This document shows positions 44,749-56,000 of a stretch of DNA of 64,000 nucleotides, piece after piece. The first letter of the stretch is position 1. Each line of letters begins with the position of its first letter. This DNA is from Archangium sp. GTDB lineage: Bacteria > Myxococcota > Myxococcia > Myxococcales > Myxococcaceae. The stretch spans positions 248,001 through 312,000 of the forward strand of contig JAUXRX010000007.1 in assembly GCA_030681645.1 (NCBI GenBank), read 5' to 3'. The notes beneath the pieces are model-generated. The model worked only from the letters and a program-made list of their open reading frames with translations. It ran no database searches and had not been told where the DNA came from. The position numbers and the translations under genes were made by a program.

Positions 44749-47706
44749 TTGGACAAGAACAAGATCATCGAAGCCGCTGCCAAACTCGTCGCCAAAGGGG
44801 CGTACGACAAGGCGATCAAGGAGTACCAGAAGGTCCTCGATGCGGACCCGAAGGACGTGCGGATCCTCCAGAAGATGGGGGAGCTGTACCAGAAGAAGAA
44901 CGACAACTCGCAGGCGGCCCAGTACTTCACGCGCGTCGCCGAGAGCTACACCAACGACGGCTTCTTCCTCAAGGCCGTCGCCCTCTACAAGCAGGTGCTC
45001 AAGCTCGATCCCTCCCTGATGGAGGTGAACATCAAGCTGGCCGAGCTCCATCAGCAGTTGCAGTTGATGGGCGAGGCGATGGCGTATTTCCAGATCGTCG
45101 CCACGCACTGGGACAAGCAGGGCGACACGCGGCGCAGCCTCGAGGTGCTGCGCAAGATGGTCGACCTCGACCCCGACAACGTCGCCTCGCGGGTGAAGCT
45201 GGCTGACCTGTACGTGCGCGAAGGCCTCAACGGCGAGGCGGCGGCGGAGTTCACCAAGGCGGCCGAGCACCTCAAGCGCAACAGCCGCACCGACGACTAC
45301 CTGCGGGTGGCAGAGCGGCTCTCGGCGCTGCAGCCCGAGAACCTGCAGCTGGCCAAGGAACTGGCCGAGGCGTACCTCCAGAAGAACGATCAGAAGCGCG
45401 CGTTGGCGAAGCTGCAGATCTGCTTCAAGGCCGACAACCGCGACATCGACACGCTGCGCCTGCTGGCGGTGGCTTTCCAGGGCCTGGGGCAGATGTCGAA
45501 GACGATCTCGGTCTTCAAGGAGCTCGCGCGCGCCTACGAAGACAAGAACTTCCTCGACGAGGCCGAGCAGGTCTGGCGGCAGGTCGGCCAGCTCGACCCC
45601 GCAGACCCCGACGTGCAGGCGCGCGACGCGGCGAACGCGCCAGCCGCCCCGGTCTACGAAGCACCGGCGCCCGCGCGGCACCAGGCGCCGGCCGGGGCCA
45701 CTGCCGCGATGCCGGCGTACCCGCCCGCGGGCCAGGCGACCGCGGTGCAGCAGCCGTATCAGCCCGCGCAGCAGCAGCAGCAGCAGCAGCAGACGGCGAT
45801 GGCGCCCGCGGTGGCGGCCAGGCCCAGGCCGCCCGGTGCCGACAACCTGGGCAAGCTGCTCACGGAGACCGACGTCTACGTGAAGTACGGGCTGCACGAC
45901 AAAGCGCTCGAGCACCTCCGCAAGGTGTTCGCGATCGACCCCGAGAACATCGACGCGCACGAGAAGGCCTACGCCATCTACGTCGCGTCGAATCAGCACG
46001 CGCAGAGCTTCGAGCAGCTGCTCAACGTGCTGCGCCTGCACACGCGGTCCGGTGACGCCGCGCGCGCGCAGCCCTACCTCGCGACCATCCTCCAGACGCA
46101 GCCGGGCCACCCCGAGGTGCCGGTGTTCCTCTCGGCGCTGCGCATGGCCAACAGCGGCGCGACCGCGCACCAGGCCCAGCACTCGTCGGAGCCCGAGGCG
46201 GAAGACGCGATTCTCGTCGATTCGAGCGACGACGAGGTGATCGTCGCCGACGAACCCGAAGACGTGATCTCGGGCGAGGTCGCGGCCGACGAGGTGATGG
46301 AAGCGGCCGACGTGCTGGCCAGCGACGAGGTGATGCTCAGCGCCTCCGACGCCGACGCCGCCGCGCAGGTCGAGGTCGACCCGCCGCCGGTGCCCGACCT
46401 GTACGAGGCGACGGGCGATCAGCAGGTGGTCTCGGACGACTTCGAAGGCCAGCCCGCCGACGGCTACGACAACGCCACCTACGACGCGCCCGACGGCGAG
46501 CCCACCACCGGTGAGTTCTCGCTCGTCGACGAGCCCGCGGTCGACGAAGACACGGGCAACCTCGAGGTCCCCGTGAGGACCGAGCCTGCGCGCGCCAGCA
46601 TTCCCATGACCACGGTGCCCAGCGCGCCGCCGGTGGGGCTGGGCGACGACGAGCACGAGGCGCCCACGCGCATCTCGCCGCGCATCGACCCGTCGATGCT
46701 GCGCGCCGCGCGCCCGCCGCTCCCCGAGGAATCGTTCGCCGAGGAAGAGCCCGAGCCGCCCACCACCACCAGCGCGATGCCCGACGAGGAGCCGGCGTAC
46801 GCGGCCGAGGCGCCGGTCGAGGCGCCCCCCGAAGAAGAGCCGGCGGCCGAGGAATGCGACGAGGCGACCTTCTTCGTGGAGCAGGGCCTGTGGGACGAGG
46901 CGCGCGAGATTCTCGAGACGGTGATGATCGCGTACCCCGATCACCGCCGCGCGGCCGAGCTGATGGCGCGGGTGGAAGCCGAGCAGAACGGCGGCGGCGC
47001 CACCGCGCCCGGCGGCACCATGTCGGAAGCGTCGGAAGGCAACGGCGCCGAAGAGAGCCGCGACGCGTTCGATCTGGCGGCCGAGCTGGCCAACGAGCTG
47101 GGCGACTTCGGCGACGATCAGTCGGACACCGGCGAGGCTCCGGCCGGGGGCAACGACGAGTACCAGGTGTCGGTCGAAGAGGTCTTCGCCGAGTTCAAGA
47201 AGGGCCTGGAGAAGGTCGTCAAGCCGGAAGACGTCGACACGCACTACGACCTGGGCGTCGCCTACAAGGAAATGGGCCTCATCGACGACGCGGTGGGCGA
47301 GTTCACCATCGCCCGCAAGGGCTGCCTGGGGAAGCGCAAGGAAATCGACTGCCTCTCGATGATCGGCATGCTGCAGGTCGCCCGGGGCGAGGTCGCCGCG
47401 GCGATCGACGCGTACCAGCAGGGCCTCACCAGCGATCACGCGAAGGGCGACGTCGAGAAGTCGCTCCGCTACGAGCTGGCGGTCGCCTACGAGGCGGCGA
47501 ACCAGGCAGGGCGCGCGCTGGGCCAGTTCCTCAAGGTGCAGGCGCTGGACGGCAACTATCGCGAGGTGGCGTCGGCGGTCGAGCGGCTCTCGGCGATCAC
47601 CGTGCCCGAAGACGACGCACCGCCTCCGCCCCCCAAGCCGCCCACCGGTGGTGGCACGGGCGGGGCGCCGTCTCGCGGTGGGGCACGCAAAGTCGGGTAC
47701 GTCTGA
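44749..47706 (+). CDS. sgmX: Large TPR protein, SgmX-like (type IV pilus polarity)
   Basis: This 985-residue cytoplasmic protein has N-terminal TPRs (about 5-290), a Pro/Gln linker with a poly-Gln run (about 291-365), a second TPR block (about 366-470), a long acidic linker (480-700) and C-terminal TPRs (about 705-750 and 805-960). The N-terminus MDKNKIIEAAAKLVAKGAYD and the place after efp-accB-accC match SgmX of M. xanthus, which works with MglA to stimulate pilus formation at the leading pole. The start is TTG without a strong ribosome-binding site; there is no other start before the first TPR. Orthology is inferred from synteny and architecture. Confidence 0.82.
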   Translation: MDKNKIIEAAAKLVAKGAYDKAIKEYQKVLDADPKDVRILQKMGELYQKKNDNSQAAQYFTRVAESYTNDGFFLKAVALYKQVLKLDPSLMEVNIKLAELHQQLQLMGEAMAYFQIVATHWDKQGDTRRSLEVLRKMVDLDPDNVASRVKLADLYVREGLNGEAAAEFTKAAEHLKRNSRTDDYLRVAERLSALQPENLQLAKELAEAYLQKNDQKRALAKLQICFKADNRDIDTLRLLAVAFQGLGQMSKTISVFKELARAYEDKNFLDEAEQVWRQVGQLDPADPDVQARDAANAPAAPVYEAPAPARHQAPAGATAAMPAYPPAGQATAVQQPYQPAQQQQQQQQTAMAPAVAARPRPPGADNLGKLLTETDVYVKYGLHDKALEHLRKVFAIDPENIDAHEKAYAIYVASNQHAQSFEQLLNVLRLHTRSGDAARAQPYLATILQTQPGHPEVPVFLSALRMANSGATAHQAQHSSEPEAEDAILVDSSDDEVIVADEPEDVISGEVAADEVMEAADVLASDEVMLSASDADAAAQVEVDPPPVPDLYEATGDQQVVSDDFEGQPADGYDNATYDAPDGEPTTGEFSLVDEPAVDEDTGNLEVPVRTEPARASIPMTTVPSAPPVGLGDDEHEAPTRISPRIDPSMLRAARPPLPEESFAEEEPEPPTTTSAMPDEEPAYAAEAPVEAPPEEEPAAEECDEATFFVEQGLWDEAREILETVMIAYPDHRRAAELMARVEAEQNGGGATAPGGTMSEASEGNGAEESRDAFDLAAELANELGDFGDDQSDTGEAPAGGNDEYQVSVEEVFAEFKKGLEKVVKPEDVDTHYDLGVAYKEMGLIDDAVGEFTIARKGCLGKRKEIDCLSMIGMLQVARGEVAAAIDAYQQGLTSDHAKGDVEKSLRYELAVAYEAANQAGRALGQFLKVQALDGNYREVASAVERLSAITVPEDDAPPPPPKPPTGGGTGGAPSRGGARKVGYV
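45769..45792 (+). repeat. (CAG)8 microsatellite in the sgmX linker
   Basis: Eight uninterrupted CAG codons encode a poly-Gln run in the first linker of the TPR protein. Since the unit is three bases, slippage would change linker length without breaking the frame. Confidence 0.9.
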
Positions 47707-47712
47707 GGCGCC

Positions 47713-49104
47713 ATGAGCTACCTCGAGCACTTCGGTCTGAGCAGCGAGCCCTTCAGCAACGCCCCGGTCAGCCGGTTCTATTACAACGCGCCGCAGCACC
47801 AGCAGGCGCTGGCGCGGCTCCTCTACGCGGTCAACTCGATGAAGGGGCTGGCGGTGCTGGTGGGGGAGATCGGCGCGGGCAAGACCACGCTCGCCCGGCG
47901 CATGCTCGATTCGCTTCCCGAGGAGGAGTACGAGGCCGCGCTGCTCGTCATCATCCACTCGGGGATCACGGCGAGCTGGCTCTTGCGCCGCATCGCCCTG
48001 CAGATCGGCGTGGAAAACCCGGCGCAGGAGAAGCTCGCGCTGCTCAGCCAGCTCTACCAGCGCCTGCTGCAGATCTACGAGCAGGGCCGCAAGGCCGTGG
48101 TGCTGATCGACGAAGCGCAGATGCTCGAGACCCGCGAGCTGATGGAAGAGTTCCGTGGGTTGCTCAACCTCGAGGTGCCCGAGCGCAAGCTGATCAGCTT
48201 CGTGTTCTTCGGGCTGCCGGAGATCGAGAAGAACCTGAAGCTCGACCCGCCCCTCGCGCAGCGCGTGGCCATGCGCTACCGCCTCGAGCCCTTCACGTCC
48301 GACTCGACCGAGGCGTACGTCAAGCACCGGCTGCGGCTCGCCGGCAGCGCGCGCAACCCGTTCACCGGTGACGCGATCGAGGCGGTGCACCGGCGCGCAG
48401 GTGGCACGCCCCGGGTGATCAACACCATCTGCGACAACGCCCTCTTCGAGACCTTCCTGGGGCGGGGCAACGAGATCCGCGGCACGTTGATCGAGCAGAT
48501 CGCCGACAACCTGGGCCTGGAAACGGGCGCGCTCGCACCCGCCGCGGTGCCCAACGTCACCGCCGAGCCGCCGCCTGCGCCAGCCCCTGCGCCGCCTGCC
48601 GTGGCTCCCGTGCAGGCGCCTCCCCCTGCGGTGGCGCCCGTGCATGCGGCGGCGCCAGCCGTGCAGCCCGCCCCGGCCGTGGCTCCGCGCCCCCCGGCGT
48701 CGGCGCCCCCGCCGCCGCGGCCCGCGGTGCCCGGTGGCCCGGCCGTGACCGCCCCCACGCCGGTGTTCAACGTGCCGACGGCCCCTGCGCCGGCCCCGAT
48801 GGCCCGGCCTCCGGTGCCGCCTTCACCCGCCAGCGCGCCGGTGACGGCGACGGTGCGCCCTCCGGCGAAGCCGGCGCCCGTCGAGCCCGTCGCCCCGGTG
48901 ATCCCCAACGTGGTGGTTCGCGAGCCGACCCCTCGTCTCGAGGGGGGCTCCATGGCCTCGGCCGTCGCCGGCCTCACCGGAGATCAGCCTCCCCCTCCTC
49001 CGCCTTCGGTGCCGAATGCCGGGGTCGCGGCCACGTCCAAGCCGAAGGCGGGCGTCGACCTGGCGGAGATCGATCGCTACCTCGAGGGACTCGGGAAGCT
49101 GTAA
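47713..49104 (+). CDS. ExeA-type AAA ATPase with Pro/Ala-rich tail
   Basis: This 463-residue protein starts with the ExeA/GspA signature (YLEHFGLSSEPFSNAP) and has Walker A GEIGAGKT (51-58) and Walker B VLIDEAQM (130-137). The ATPase ends near residue 275. Residues 280-430 are a Pro/Ala-rich linker, and a conserved-looking tail (VDLAEIDRYLEGLGKL) closes the protein. In ExeA, an equivalent ATPase region is followed by a membrane helix and a peptidoglycan-binding domain; both are missing here. It lies 6 nt after sgmX and 31 nt before tamB. It may help assemble an envelope-spanning complex; which one is unknown. Confidence 0.88.
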   Translation: MSYLEHFGLSSEPFSNAPVSRFYYNAPQHQQALARLLYAVNSMKGLAVLVGEIGAGKTTLARRMLDSLPEEEYEAALLVIIHSGITASWLLRRIALQIGVENPAQEKLALLSQLYQRLLQIYEQGRKAVVLIDEAQMLETRELMEEFRGLLNLEVPERKLISFVFFGLPEIEKNLKLDPPLAQRVAMRYRLEPFTSDSTEAYVKHRLRLAGSARNPFTGDAIEAVHRRAGGTPRVINTICDNALFETFLGRGNEIRGTLIEQIADNLGLETGALAPAAVPNVTAEPPPAPAPAPPAVAPVQAPPPAVAPVHAAAPAVQPAPAVAPRPPASAPPPPRPAVPGGPAVTAPTPVFNVPTAPAPAPMARPPVPPSPASAPVTATVRPPAKPAPVEPVAPVIPNVVVREPTPRLEGGSMASAVAGLTGDQPPPPPPSVPNAGVAATSKPKAGVDLAEIDRYLEGLGKL

Positions 49105-49135
49105 CCCGTAGAGAGACGGCAGGAAGGAGTTCCAG

Positions 49136-52100
49136 GTGCAGCCGACCCGACGCCGCTGGCGACAAGTGCTCGGTGTCTTCGCCGCGCTCCTGCTCGCCCT
49201 CGTGCTCGTGCTGCGCACCGAGCGGGCGGGGGCTTTCGTATGCGAGCAGCTGCGGGAACGCCTGCCGGCCGCGATCGACGCCCAGGTCGAGCTGGGCCGC
49301 TGCGCCATCGACCCGCTGAACGGAAGCGTCGAGGTGAGCCGGATCGTGGTGACCGCCACCGGGGCGAGCGCGCCGTTCATCACCGCCGACAAGGCGGCCG
49401 TGTCGCTGCGAGGGCTCTTCTTCGGCGGGGTCTCGCTGCAAGACGTCGAGCTGATCCGCCCCTCCGTCGCGTTGACCCTGCCGCTGGCCGGCGGCGCCGG
49501 TGGGACCACCTGCCCGGTGCGCGAGCTGTCGCGGCTGCGGGTGAACCGGTTGCGCGTCGACGACGCGAGCGTGGCCCTGACGCTGCCGGAAGGGCGCCTG
49601 GTGCGGCTCGACGGGGTGATGATCGACGCGTCGATCGATCGCCGCGAGGCGGTGGTGACGGTCGACGGGCGTGGGGGCGCGGTGGTGGTGGGCGACCAGA
49701 CGCTGCGCCTGGGCAAGCTGGTGCTCGAGGCGACGCTCGATCTCGGCGCCGAGCAGCTCGACGTGCAGCGCGCCGAGGCCAACCTGGAAGGGGTGCGGGT
49801 GACGACCTCCGGCACGGTCGACGCGCTGTGTGGTGCGCCTTCGCTCGACCTCGCCGTGCAGGCCTGGCTGCCGCTCGAGGCCCTGCCCCGCCTCGGCGTG
49901 CCGCTGCCCACGCCCTCGGGCCAGGTGCTCGCGCGCGCGTCGGTGGGGGGAAAGCTCGATGCGCTCGCCGTGCACGGTGAGGTGCAGGGCTCACGGGTCA
50001 TCCTCGGGCCGTATGCGCCGGGTGACTTCTCCGCGCGGGCGTCGTGGACCGGCAAGGTGGTCAAGCTCGAGGAGTTCCTCACGCGCTCGGGTGACGGCGA
50101 AGTGCGGGTGTCGGGCGAGCTGTCGCTCGAGCAGGGCCTGCCGGTGACGGCGCGCATCGAGACGAAAGACGCGTCGTTCGCCCGCATCATGGCGCGCGCG
50201 GGCGTGCCGGGCGCCTGGGTGGAGTTCGCCGCCACGGTGAAGGGCACGGTGACCGGCAACCTGAGCCCCACGCCGGTGCTGGGCGGCGACATCGAGTTTC
50301 ACACCGGCCGCTTCGTGCTCGCCGCGCGCGCGTGGGACGGGCCTCCGACGGCGGGCATCGACATTCTCGGGTTCAAGCAGTCGTCGGGGCGGTTCCGCCT
50401 GGGCGTCACCTCGCAGGTGGTCAGCTTCGACGACGTGGCCATCCGCGTGGGCGCGGCCGAGGCGACCCGGGTCTCGGGCATGGTGAAGCTGTTCCCCCAG
50501 CGCAACGCGATCGACGCCGACGTCACCGCCGACGCGATCGATCTCTCGGACTTCGGATCGGCGAGCTCGCGCCTCGAGGGGGGATCGATCGCCGAGCTGC
50601 CGTGGGCCGGTTTCGGCCAGGCCCGGGTGGCGGTGAAGGGGCCCTTCGCCTCGGTGGTGGTGGAAGGCCAGACGACGCTGCGCGACTTCAAGCTGGCCGG
50701 CTACTCGCTGGGCGTGACCCAGAGCCCGCTGCGCTACCAGGGCGGCACCCTGGCCTTCCCCGCGATCGCCGCGCAGAAGGGGCAGACGCAGTACTTCGGC
50801 GACGTCGCGCTCAACTTCAACGAGCCGAAGCTGCACGCGCGCGCCACGGTGCAGCTCCCCGATGGCCGGGTGGAAGACGTGATCGACCTGCTCGCCGATC
50901 TCTCGCCGGCCATGCAGAACCTCCAGGACCGGGTGCTCACGGGGCGCATGAGCGCGCTCGCCGCGTTCGACTGCCCGGTGAGCGAGCTGACGGGGGTGAT
51001 CGCCGCCCGGGTGCGCGATGGGCGCTACCTCGAGCGGCGCCTGGGCGAAGCCAACCTGATCGCCCGCTTCGAGGCCGGCCAGACCATGGTGCTCGAGCCG
51101 ACCGTCTTCGACGGGCCGCTGGGCCGGTTCGCCGTCGACGGCACGTGGGACTTCGACGGCCCCCTCGACTACCGGCTCGCGCTCGAGGGCGGCTCGCTGG
51201 CCGAGCTGATCGACCCGGGCGGCGAGCAGAAGCTGCCGGTGTCCGGGGCCTTCGTCGCCAAGGGCAAGGTGTCGGGCACCACCGACGTGACGGTGATCGA
51301 CGGGTGGATGTCGTCGTCAGACGTGACGTGGAAGCAGCACGTGCTGGGCCCGATGCACCTCGAGGCGAAGGCCGTGGGGCGCGAGCTCGAGGCCTCGGGC
51401 ACGGTGTTCCCCGGGCTCGGGGCGACGCTGGGTCTGAGCATGCGCAACGACTGGCCCTTTCGTTCGCACCTCGACGTGCAGATCGCAGACCTGGCGCCCT
51501 TCCTCCCGGAGTCGGCGGCGTCGGTGGCGGTGCGGCTCAAGGGCACGGTCGACGCGCACGGGCCGATGCGTGACTTCCGCCAGGTCACCGCGCGGGCGAC
51601 GCTGAGCGAGCTGGGCATCGCGCGCGGGGAGGTCACGGCGGCCAACGTCGAGCCGGTCGAGCTGGCCTGGAACGCCGGGGCCATCGAGGTCGCCTCGCTC
51701 GAGCTGAAGGGGCCGACCACCGAGCTCACCGCCGCCGGCACCTGGGGGCCGGTCAACGTCGATCTCAAGACGCGCGGCTCGGTCGACCTGCGGCTGCTCT
51801 CGAGCCTCACCAACCAGCTCGAGCGCACCCAGGGCCGCCTCGACTTCACCGCCGCCTTCGCGGGCTCGGTGGCCGCGCCTTCGCTGGCGGGCAGGGCCTC
51901 GCTCACCGACGCGCGCTTCCAGGTGCGGGGGCAGGACCTCGCGGTGCGCGCGCTCTCGGGCCGGGCCGACTTCTCGGAATCGCGCATCCTCATTCAGGAC
52001 GTGCAGGGCTTCTTGAACGAAGGGCGGGTGCGCGCGCGCGGCGACGTGCGCCTCGAGCGGTTCTCGATCAAGACCCTCGAGCTGCAGACCGACCTGGAAG

Positions 52101-53050
52101 ACGTCTCGGTGCAGGTGAAGCCCGACGTGCCGGTGACGCTCACGGGCTCGCTGCTGCTGGCCTCGCGCAACGCCGAGCAGTTCCAGCTCTCGGGTGGCCT
52201 CGACGTGGTGAAGTTCCGCTACACGCAGCCGATGGCGCTCGAGTCGCTGGTGGCCACCGCGCGCGAGGTGCCGGTGCCGAACGACACGAAGCCCAACGAA
52301 TGGCTGCGCCTCGACGTCGATCTGCGCACCGCGGGTGACGTGCGCATCGAGAACAACCTGGCGCGCGCGCGGCTGGCGGGCCGGCTCAAGCTCTCGGGCA
52401 CCAACGTGAAGCCGGTGTTGATCGGCGTGGTGGAAACGCAGGAAGGGGCGCAGGCGTTCTTCCGCGGCAACACCTTCAACGTGCAGCGCGGGCAGCTGCA
52501 GTTCAACGGCCTGTGGCCCACCTTCGACCTCTCGGCCCAGAGCCAGGTGCGGGAATACCTGGTCACCGTGAAGGCCTTCGGCCGCTTCGAAGATCCGAAG
52601 CTCTCGCTGTCGTCGGAGCCGCCGCTGTCGGACGCCGACATTCTCTCGCTGCTGACCCTGGGGGTGACGTCCCGCGAGCAGCTCACCGGCACCTCGGCCG
52701 CGGGGCTCGGCGCCGAGGCGCTCCTGTCGGCCTCAGGGCTGGACCAGCAGGTGCAGAAGTTCCTGTCGCAGAGCGGCGGCCTGCTCAAGGATCCCCAGGT
52801 GCGGCTCACCACCAGCTTCAACGAGGCTTCGGGCACGGCTGAGCCGGCCGTGACCCTGGAGTCGAAGGTCTTGATCGAGAACCTGAAGGTGGGCGTCACC
52901 AAGCCGGTGGCGGGACGGGGCACCAAGGCGCACCTGGACTACCGCTTCAACCAGCACGTGTCCGCGCGCGCCCAGTGGGACGATCAGAACCAGAACACCA
53001 CGCTGGGGAACCCCGGCGTCGAGCTCAGATTCCGCTTCGAATGGGAGTGA
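49136..53050 (+). CDS. tamB: TamB-like inner-membrane translocation/lipid-transport protein
   Basis: This 1304-residue AsmA/TamB-family protein has an N-terminal signal anchor (VLGVFAALLLALVLVL, about 11-26) and a long periplasmic beta-repeat region of the bridge type. It ends with the TamB/DUF490 C-terminal domain (GNTFNVQRGQLQFNGLWPTF, LSDADILSLLTLGVTS). Such proteins span the periplasm and carry lipid or assist barrel insertion with TamA. The start is GTG, 31 nt after the ATPase gene; the stop overlaps the TamA start by 10 nt. Confidence 0.93.
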   Translation: MQPTRRRWRQVLGVFAALLLALVLVLRTERAGAFVCEQLRERLPAAIDAQVELGRCAIDPLNGSVEVSRIVVTATGASAPFITADKAAVSLRGLFFGGVSLQDVELIRPSVALTLPLAGGAGGTTCPVRELSRLRVNRLRVDDASVALTLPEGRLVRLDGVMIDASIDRREAVVTVDGRGGAVVVGDQTLRLGKLVLEATLDLGAEQLDVQRAEANLEGVRVTTSGTVDALCGAPSLDLAVQAWLPLEALPRLGVPLPTPSGQVLARASVGGKLDALAVHGEVQGSRVILGPYAPGDFSARASWTGKVVKLEEFLTRSGDGEVRVSGELSLEQGLPVTARIETKDASFARIMARAGVPGAWVEFAATVKGTVTGNLSPTPVLGGDIEFHTGRFVLAARAWDGPPTAGIDILGFKQSSGRFRLGVTSQVVSFDDVAIRVGAAEATRVSGMVKLFPQRNAIDADVTADAIDLSDFGSASSRLEGGSIAELPWAGFGQARVAVKGPFASVVVEGQTTLRDFKLAGYSLGVTQSPLRYQGGTLAFPAIAAQKGQTQYFGDVALNFNEPKLHARATVQLPDGRVEDVIDLLADLSPAMQNLQDRVLTGRMSALAAFDCPVSELTGVIAARVRDGRYLERRLGEANLIARFEAGQTMVLEPTVFDGPLGRFAVDGTWDFDGPLDYRLALEGGSLAELIDPGGEQKLPVSGAFVAKGKVSGTTDVTVIDGWMSSSDVTWKQHVLGPMHLEAKAVGRELEASGTVFPGLGATLGLSMRNDWPFRSHLDVQIADLAPFLPESAASVAVRLKGTVDAHGPMRDFRQVTARATLSELGIARGEVTAANVEPVELAWNAGAIEVASLELKGPTTELTAAGTWGPVNVDLKTRGSVDLRLLSSLTNQLERTQGRLDFTAAFAGSVAAPSLAGRASLTDARFQVRGQDLAVRALSGRADFSESRILIQDVQGFLNEGRVRARGDVRLERFSIKTLELQTDLEDVSVQVKPDVPVTLTGSLLLASRNAEQFQLSGGLDVVKFRYTQPMALESLVATAREVPVPNDTKPNEWLRLDVDLRTAGDVRIENNLARARLAGRLKLSGTNVKPVLIGVVETQEGAQAFFRGNTFNVQRGQLQFNGLWPTFDLSAQSQVREYLVTVKAFGRFEDPKLSLSSEPPLSDADILSLLTLGVTSREQLTGTSAAGLGAEALLSASGLDQQVQKFLSQSGGLLKDPQVRLTTSFNEASGTAEPAVTLESKVLIENLKVGVTKPVAGRGTKAHLDYRFNQHVSARAQWDDQNQNTTLGNPGVELRFRFEWE

Positions 53051-56000
53051 CCGGTCTTCTCCTCGTGGCGCTGCTCACGCAGGCGCCGGCCGCCGAGGCC
53101 CCCACCATCGTCGGGGTCGAGGTGCGCCTCCCGGCGGGTGCCGATCGCAAGCTGCTCGAGCGAGTGCCCCAGCTGGTGACGGTGCGCAAGGGCCAGGCGC
53201 TCTCGCGCCGCGCGGTGGAGCGGTCGATCGAGAGCCTGTTCGCGACCGACAAGTTCGCCGACATCGAGGTGCAGGGCCGCGACGTCGAGGGGGGGGTCGA
53301 GCTGATCTTCATCCTCGTGCCCCGGCAGAACATCGGCGCGGTCTTCGTCGAGGGCACCCACGAGCTCACCCGCGACGAGGTGCTGGGCGCCACCGGGCTC
53401 GAGGTGGGGTCCGAGTACTGGCCCGAGCGCATCGAGCACACCGCCGAGAACGTGCGCGCGCTCTACCAGCGCCGGGGTTTCCGCGCGGCCGTGGTGCGCA
53501 CCGAGGCCACCATGGTCGAGGGCGCGGTCTCCATCGGCTTCGTGGTGAAGGAAGGCGAGCCCAGCCTGGTGCGCGCCGTCTCGTTCTCGGGCGAGCCGGG
53601 GCTGCCGCTGCGCACCCTGCTGGAGAAGGTGGGGCTGCGGCCGGGTGAGCTGCTCGATCTCGTGCGCCTGGAGACGGGCCTCGAGGCGGTGCGGGCGCTC
53701 TACCGCCGCGAGCGCTACTTCCGCGCGCGGGTCGATCTGCCCGAGGTGGGCGACGACGGGCGGGTGGTGGTGCCGGTGGTGTCGGGGCCCCGGTACGACC
53801 TGGTCTTCAGCGGCAACCGCCTGGTGTCCGACAGCTCGCTGCAGGTGCTGCTCGGCTACGACGGTGAAGAGACGCTCGATCTCGCGCTCGGTGAGCGCCT
53901 GGCCCTGCGCCTCGCGCGCTTCTACCGGTTCCGCGGCTACCACGACGTGAAGGTGACCCCGTCGGAGGTGCTCAAGCCGCGCACCACCCACGCCGCGCTC
54001 GGCTTCGCCATCGAGGAAGGCGAGCCGCTGCGGGTCGTCGACATCGACTTCGCGGGGGCGGCCATCGTGCCGGCCGACGACCTGCGCTCGGTGCTGCGCC
54101 GGGTGATGGAGACCTCGGGGCCGGCGACGCCGTTCGAGGTGCACTCGACGGGAGACCCCACCGACACCGAGGGGCGCACCAGCCCGGCCTTCGCCGACGT
54201 GCTGCCGCAGCCGCGGATGGACACCGTGTTCGACGAGGAGACCTGGGGCGAAGCGGCGAAGGCGATGATGGCGCTCTACCGGGAGCGGGGGCACCTCAAG
54301 GCCTCGGTGGCGTTCGATGGGCTCGAGGTGCGGGGCAGGGTGGGCCGGGCGCGCTTCGTGATTCACGAGGGGCCGCAGGCGCACTTTCGCGTGGTGCAGG
54401 CAGTGGGGTTGCCGCCGGGCTTCACCTCGGAGGTCCTGGGCACGGTGCGGCTGGGCGCGCCGTTCAGCCCGGGCGAGCTGCAGCGGCTCGAGCAGACGGT
54501 CTCGCGCGAGCTGGGCCGCAACGGGTACCTCTTCTCGGGGGTGAGCGCGTCGTACACGCTCGACGAGACGGGGCAGCTCGCCGACGCGTTGATCACCGTC
54601 GTCTCGGGGCCACAGGTGAAGGTGCGGGCGGTGCTGCCGGTGGGCCAGGTGCGCACGGTGGAAGAGATCATCACGCTGCAGGCGACGATGAAGGAAGGCC
54701 AGCCGCTCGACTCGGAGTCGCTCTTCTCGACGCAGGCCAACCTGTCGAACCTGGGCATCTTCCGCAACGTGCAGGTCGAGATGCTCTCGCCCGATCGGCC
54801 CGAGGCGCTCAAGACGGTGCTGCTTCGGGTGCGCGAGCGGCCGCTGTTCTCGGGCGAGTTCTTCTTCGGCTACTTCTTCGCCGACGGCTTCCGCGGAGGG
54901 GTCGAGGGGTCGGTGAACAACATCGGCGGGCGGGGCATCACCTTGAGCGGCCGCGCCCAGGGCAACCTCTTCTTCACCTCGTACCCGGCGCTGCGGGGCG
55001 AGGTCGATCTCTCGGGCCTGGCGCTGTACCAGCAGATGGGAGGCCGGGTGAACATCTCGGTCGACGCGCGCAGCGTGCTCCCGGCGCACCTGGGCCTGCG
55101 GCTCGATCTCATCGGCGAGCGCGTCTTTCGCAGGCAGTTCCGCTTCTCGCGCTTCGCCGCGGTGCCCACGCTCGACTGGTCGACCACCTTCCGTTTTCCC
55201 GGGCTCGACTGGATGCGCCCGAAGATCTCGCTCGCGCTGCAGTACGAGATCGAGTGGAGCTTCGTCGAGCGCGTGGGCAGCGCGCTCACCTCGGTGCCGC
55301 CGACCAGCCTGGTGGACCAGGAGCGGCTGCGCTTCAACTTCGGCGAGTTCGCGCTGCACGGCGTGCGGCTCAACCCCACCATCGATCTCCGCGACAGCGC
55401 GCTGACCCCCACCAGGGGCCTCCTGCTGCAGGGCTCGGCCGAGGTGACGGGTGCGCTCTACGCCCAGGACGAAGAAGAGAAGCAGGTGGTGGTGAACTTC
55501 CTCAAGGTGAGCGGCCTGGCCACGGGCTACATTCCCCTGGCGAACCGCTTCGTGGTGGCGATCTCGGCGCGCGGCGGGCGCATCTTCCCCCTGGCGACGG
55601 GGTCGGCGACGCCCCCGGTGCGCCGCTTCTTCCTCGGCGGCGCGACGAGCGTGCGCGGCTTCAACGAAGACCAGCTCGTGGCCGAAGATCTGCGTGAGCA
55701 GTACCGCAAGGAGGTAGGCGACTGTCAGCGGCTCGCCGCGAAGGACGGCTGTTCCTCGGCGGCCAAGACCATCCTCGGGGGGCGGCAGGTGCCCTCGCAG
55801 GGCGGCGAGCTGTTCGCGGTGTTCAAGGCCGAGCTCCGCCTGCCCGCGTTCAGCGTGTTCGACCTGGGCCTGTTCTTCGAGGCGGGCAACCTGTGGCTGA
55901 CGTTGCCGAACAAGGTGGGCCCGTTTCGACCGGTGGTGGGGGCGGGGGTGCGCTACATGACGCCCATCGGCGCGCTGGCCCTCGACGTGGGGGTCAACCT

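Noticed and set aside
44485-48645. 1386-codon frame on the minus strand
   Set aside because: It is antisense to accC, sgmX and the ATPase gene, with a repetitive Arg/Val/Leu/Gly composition and no recognisable domain.
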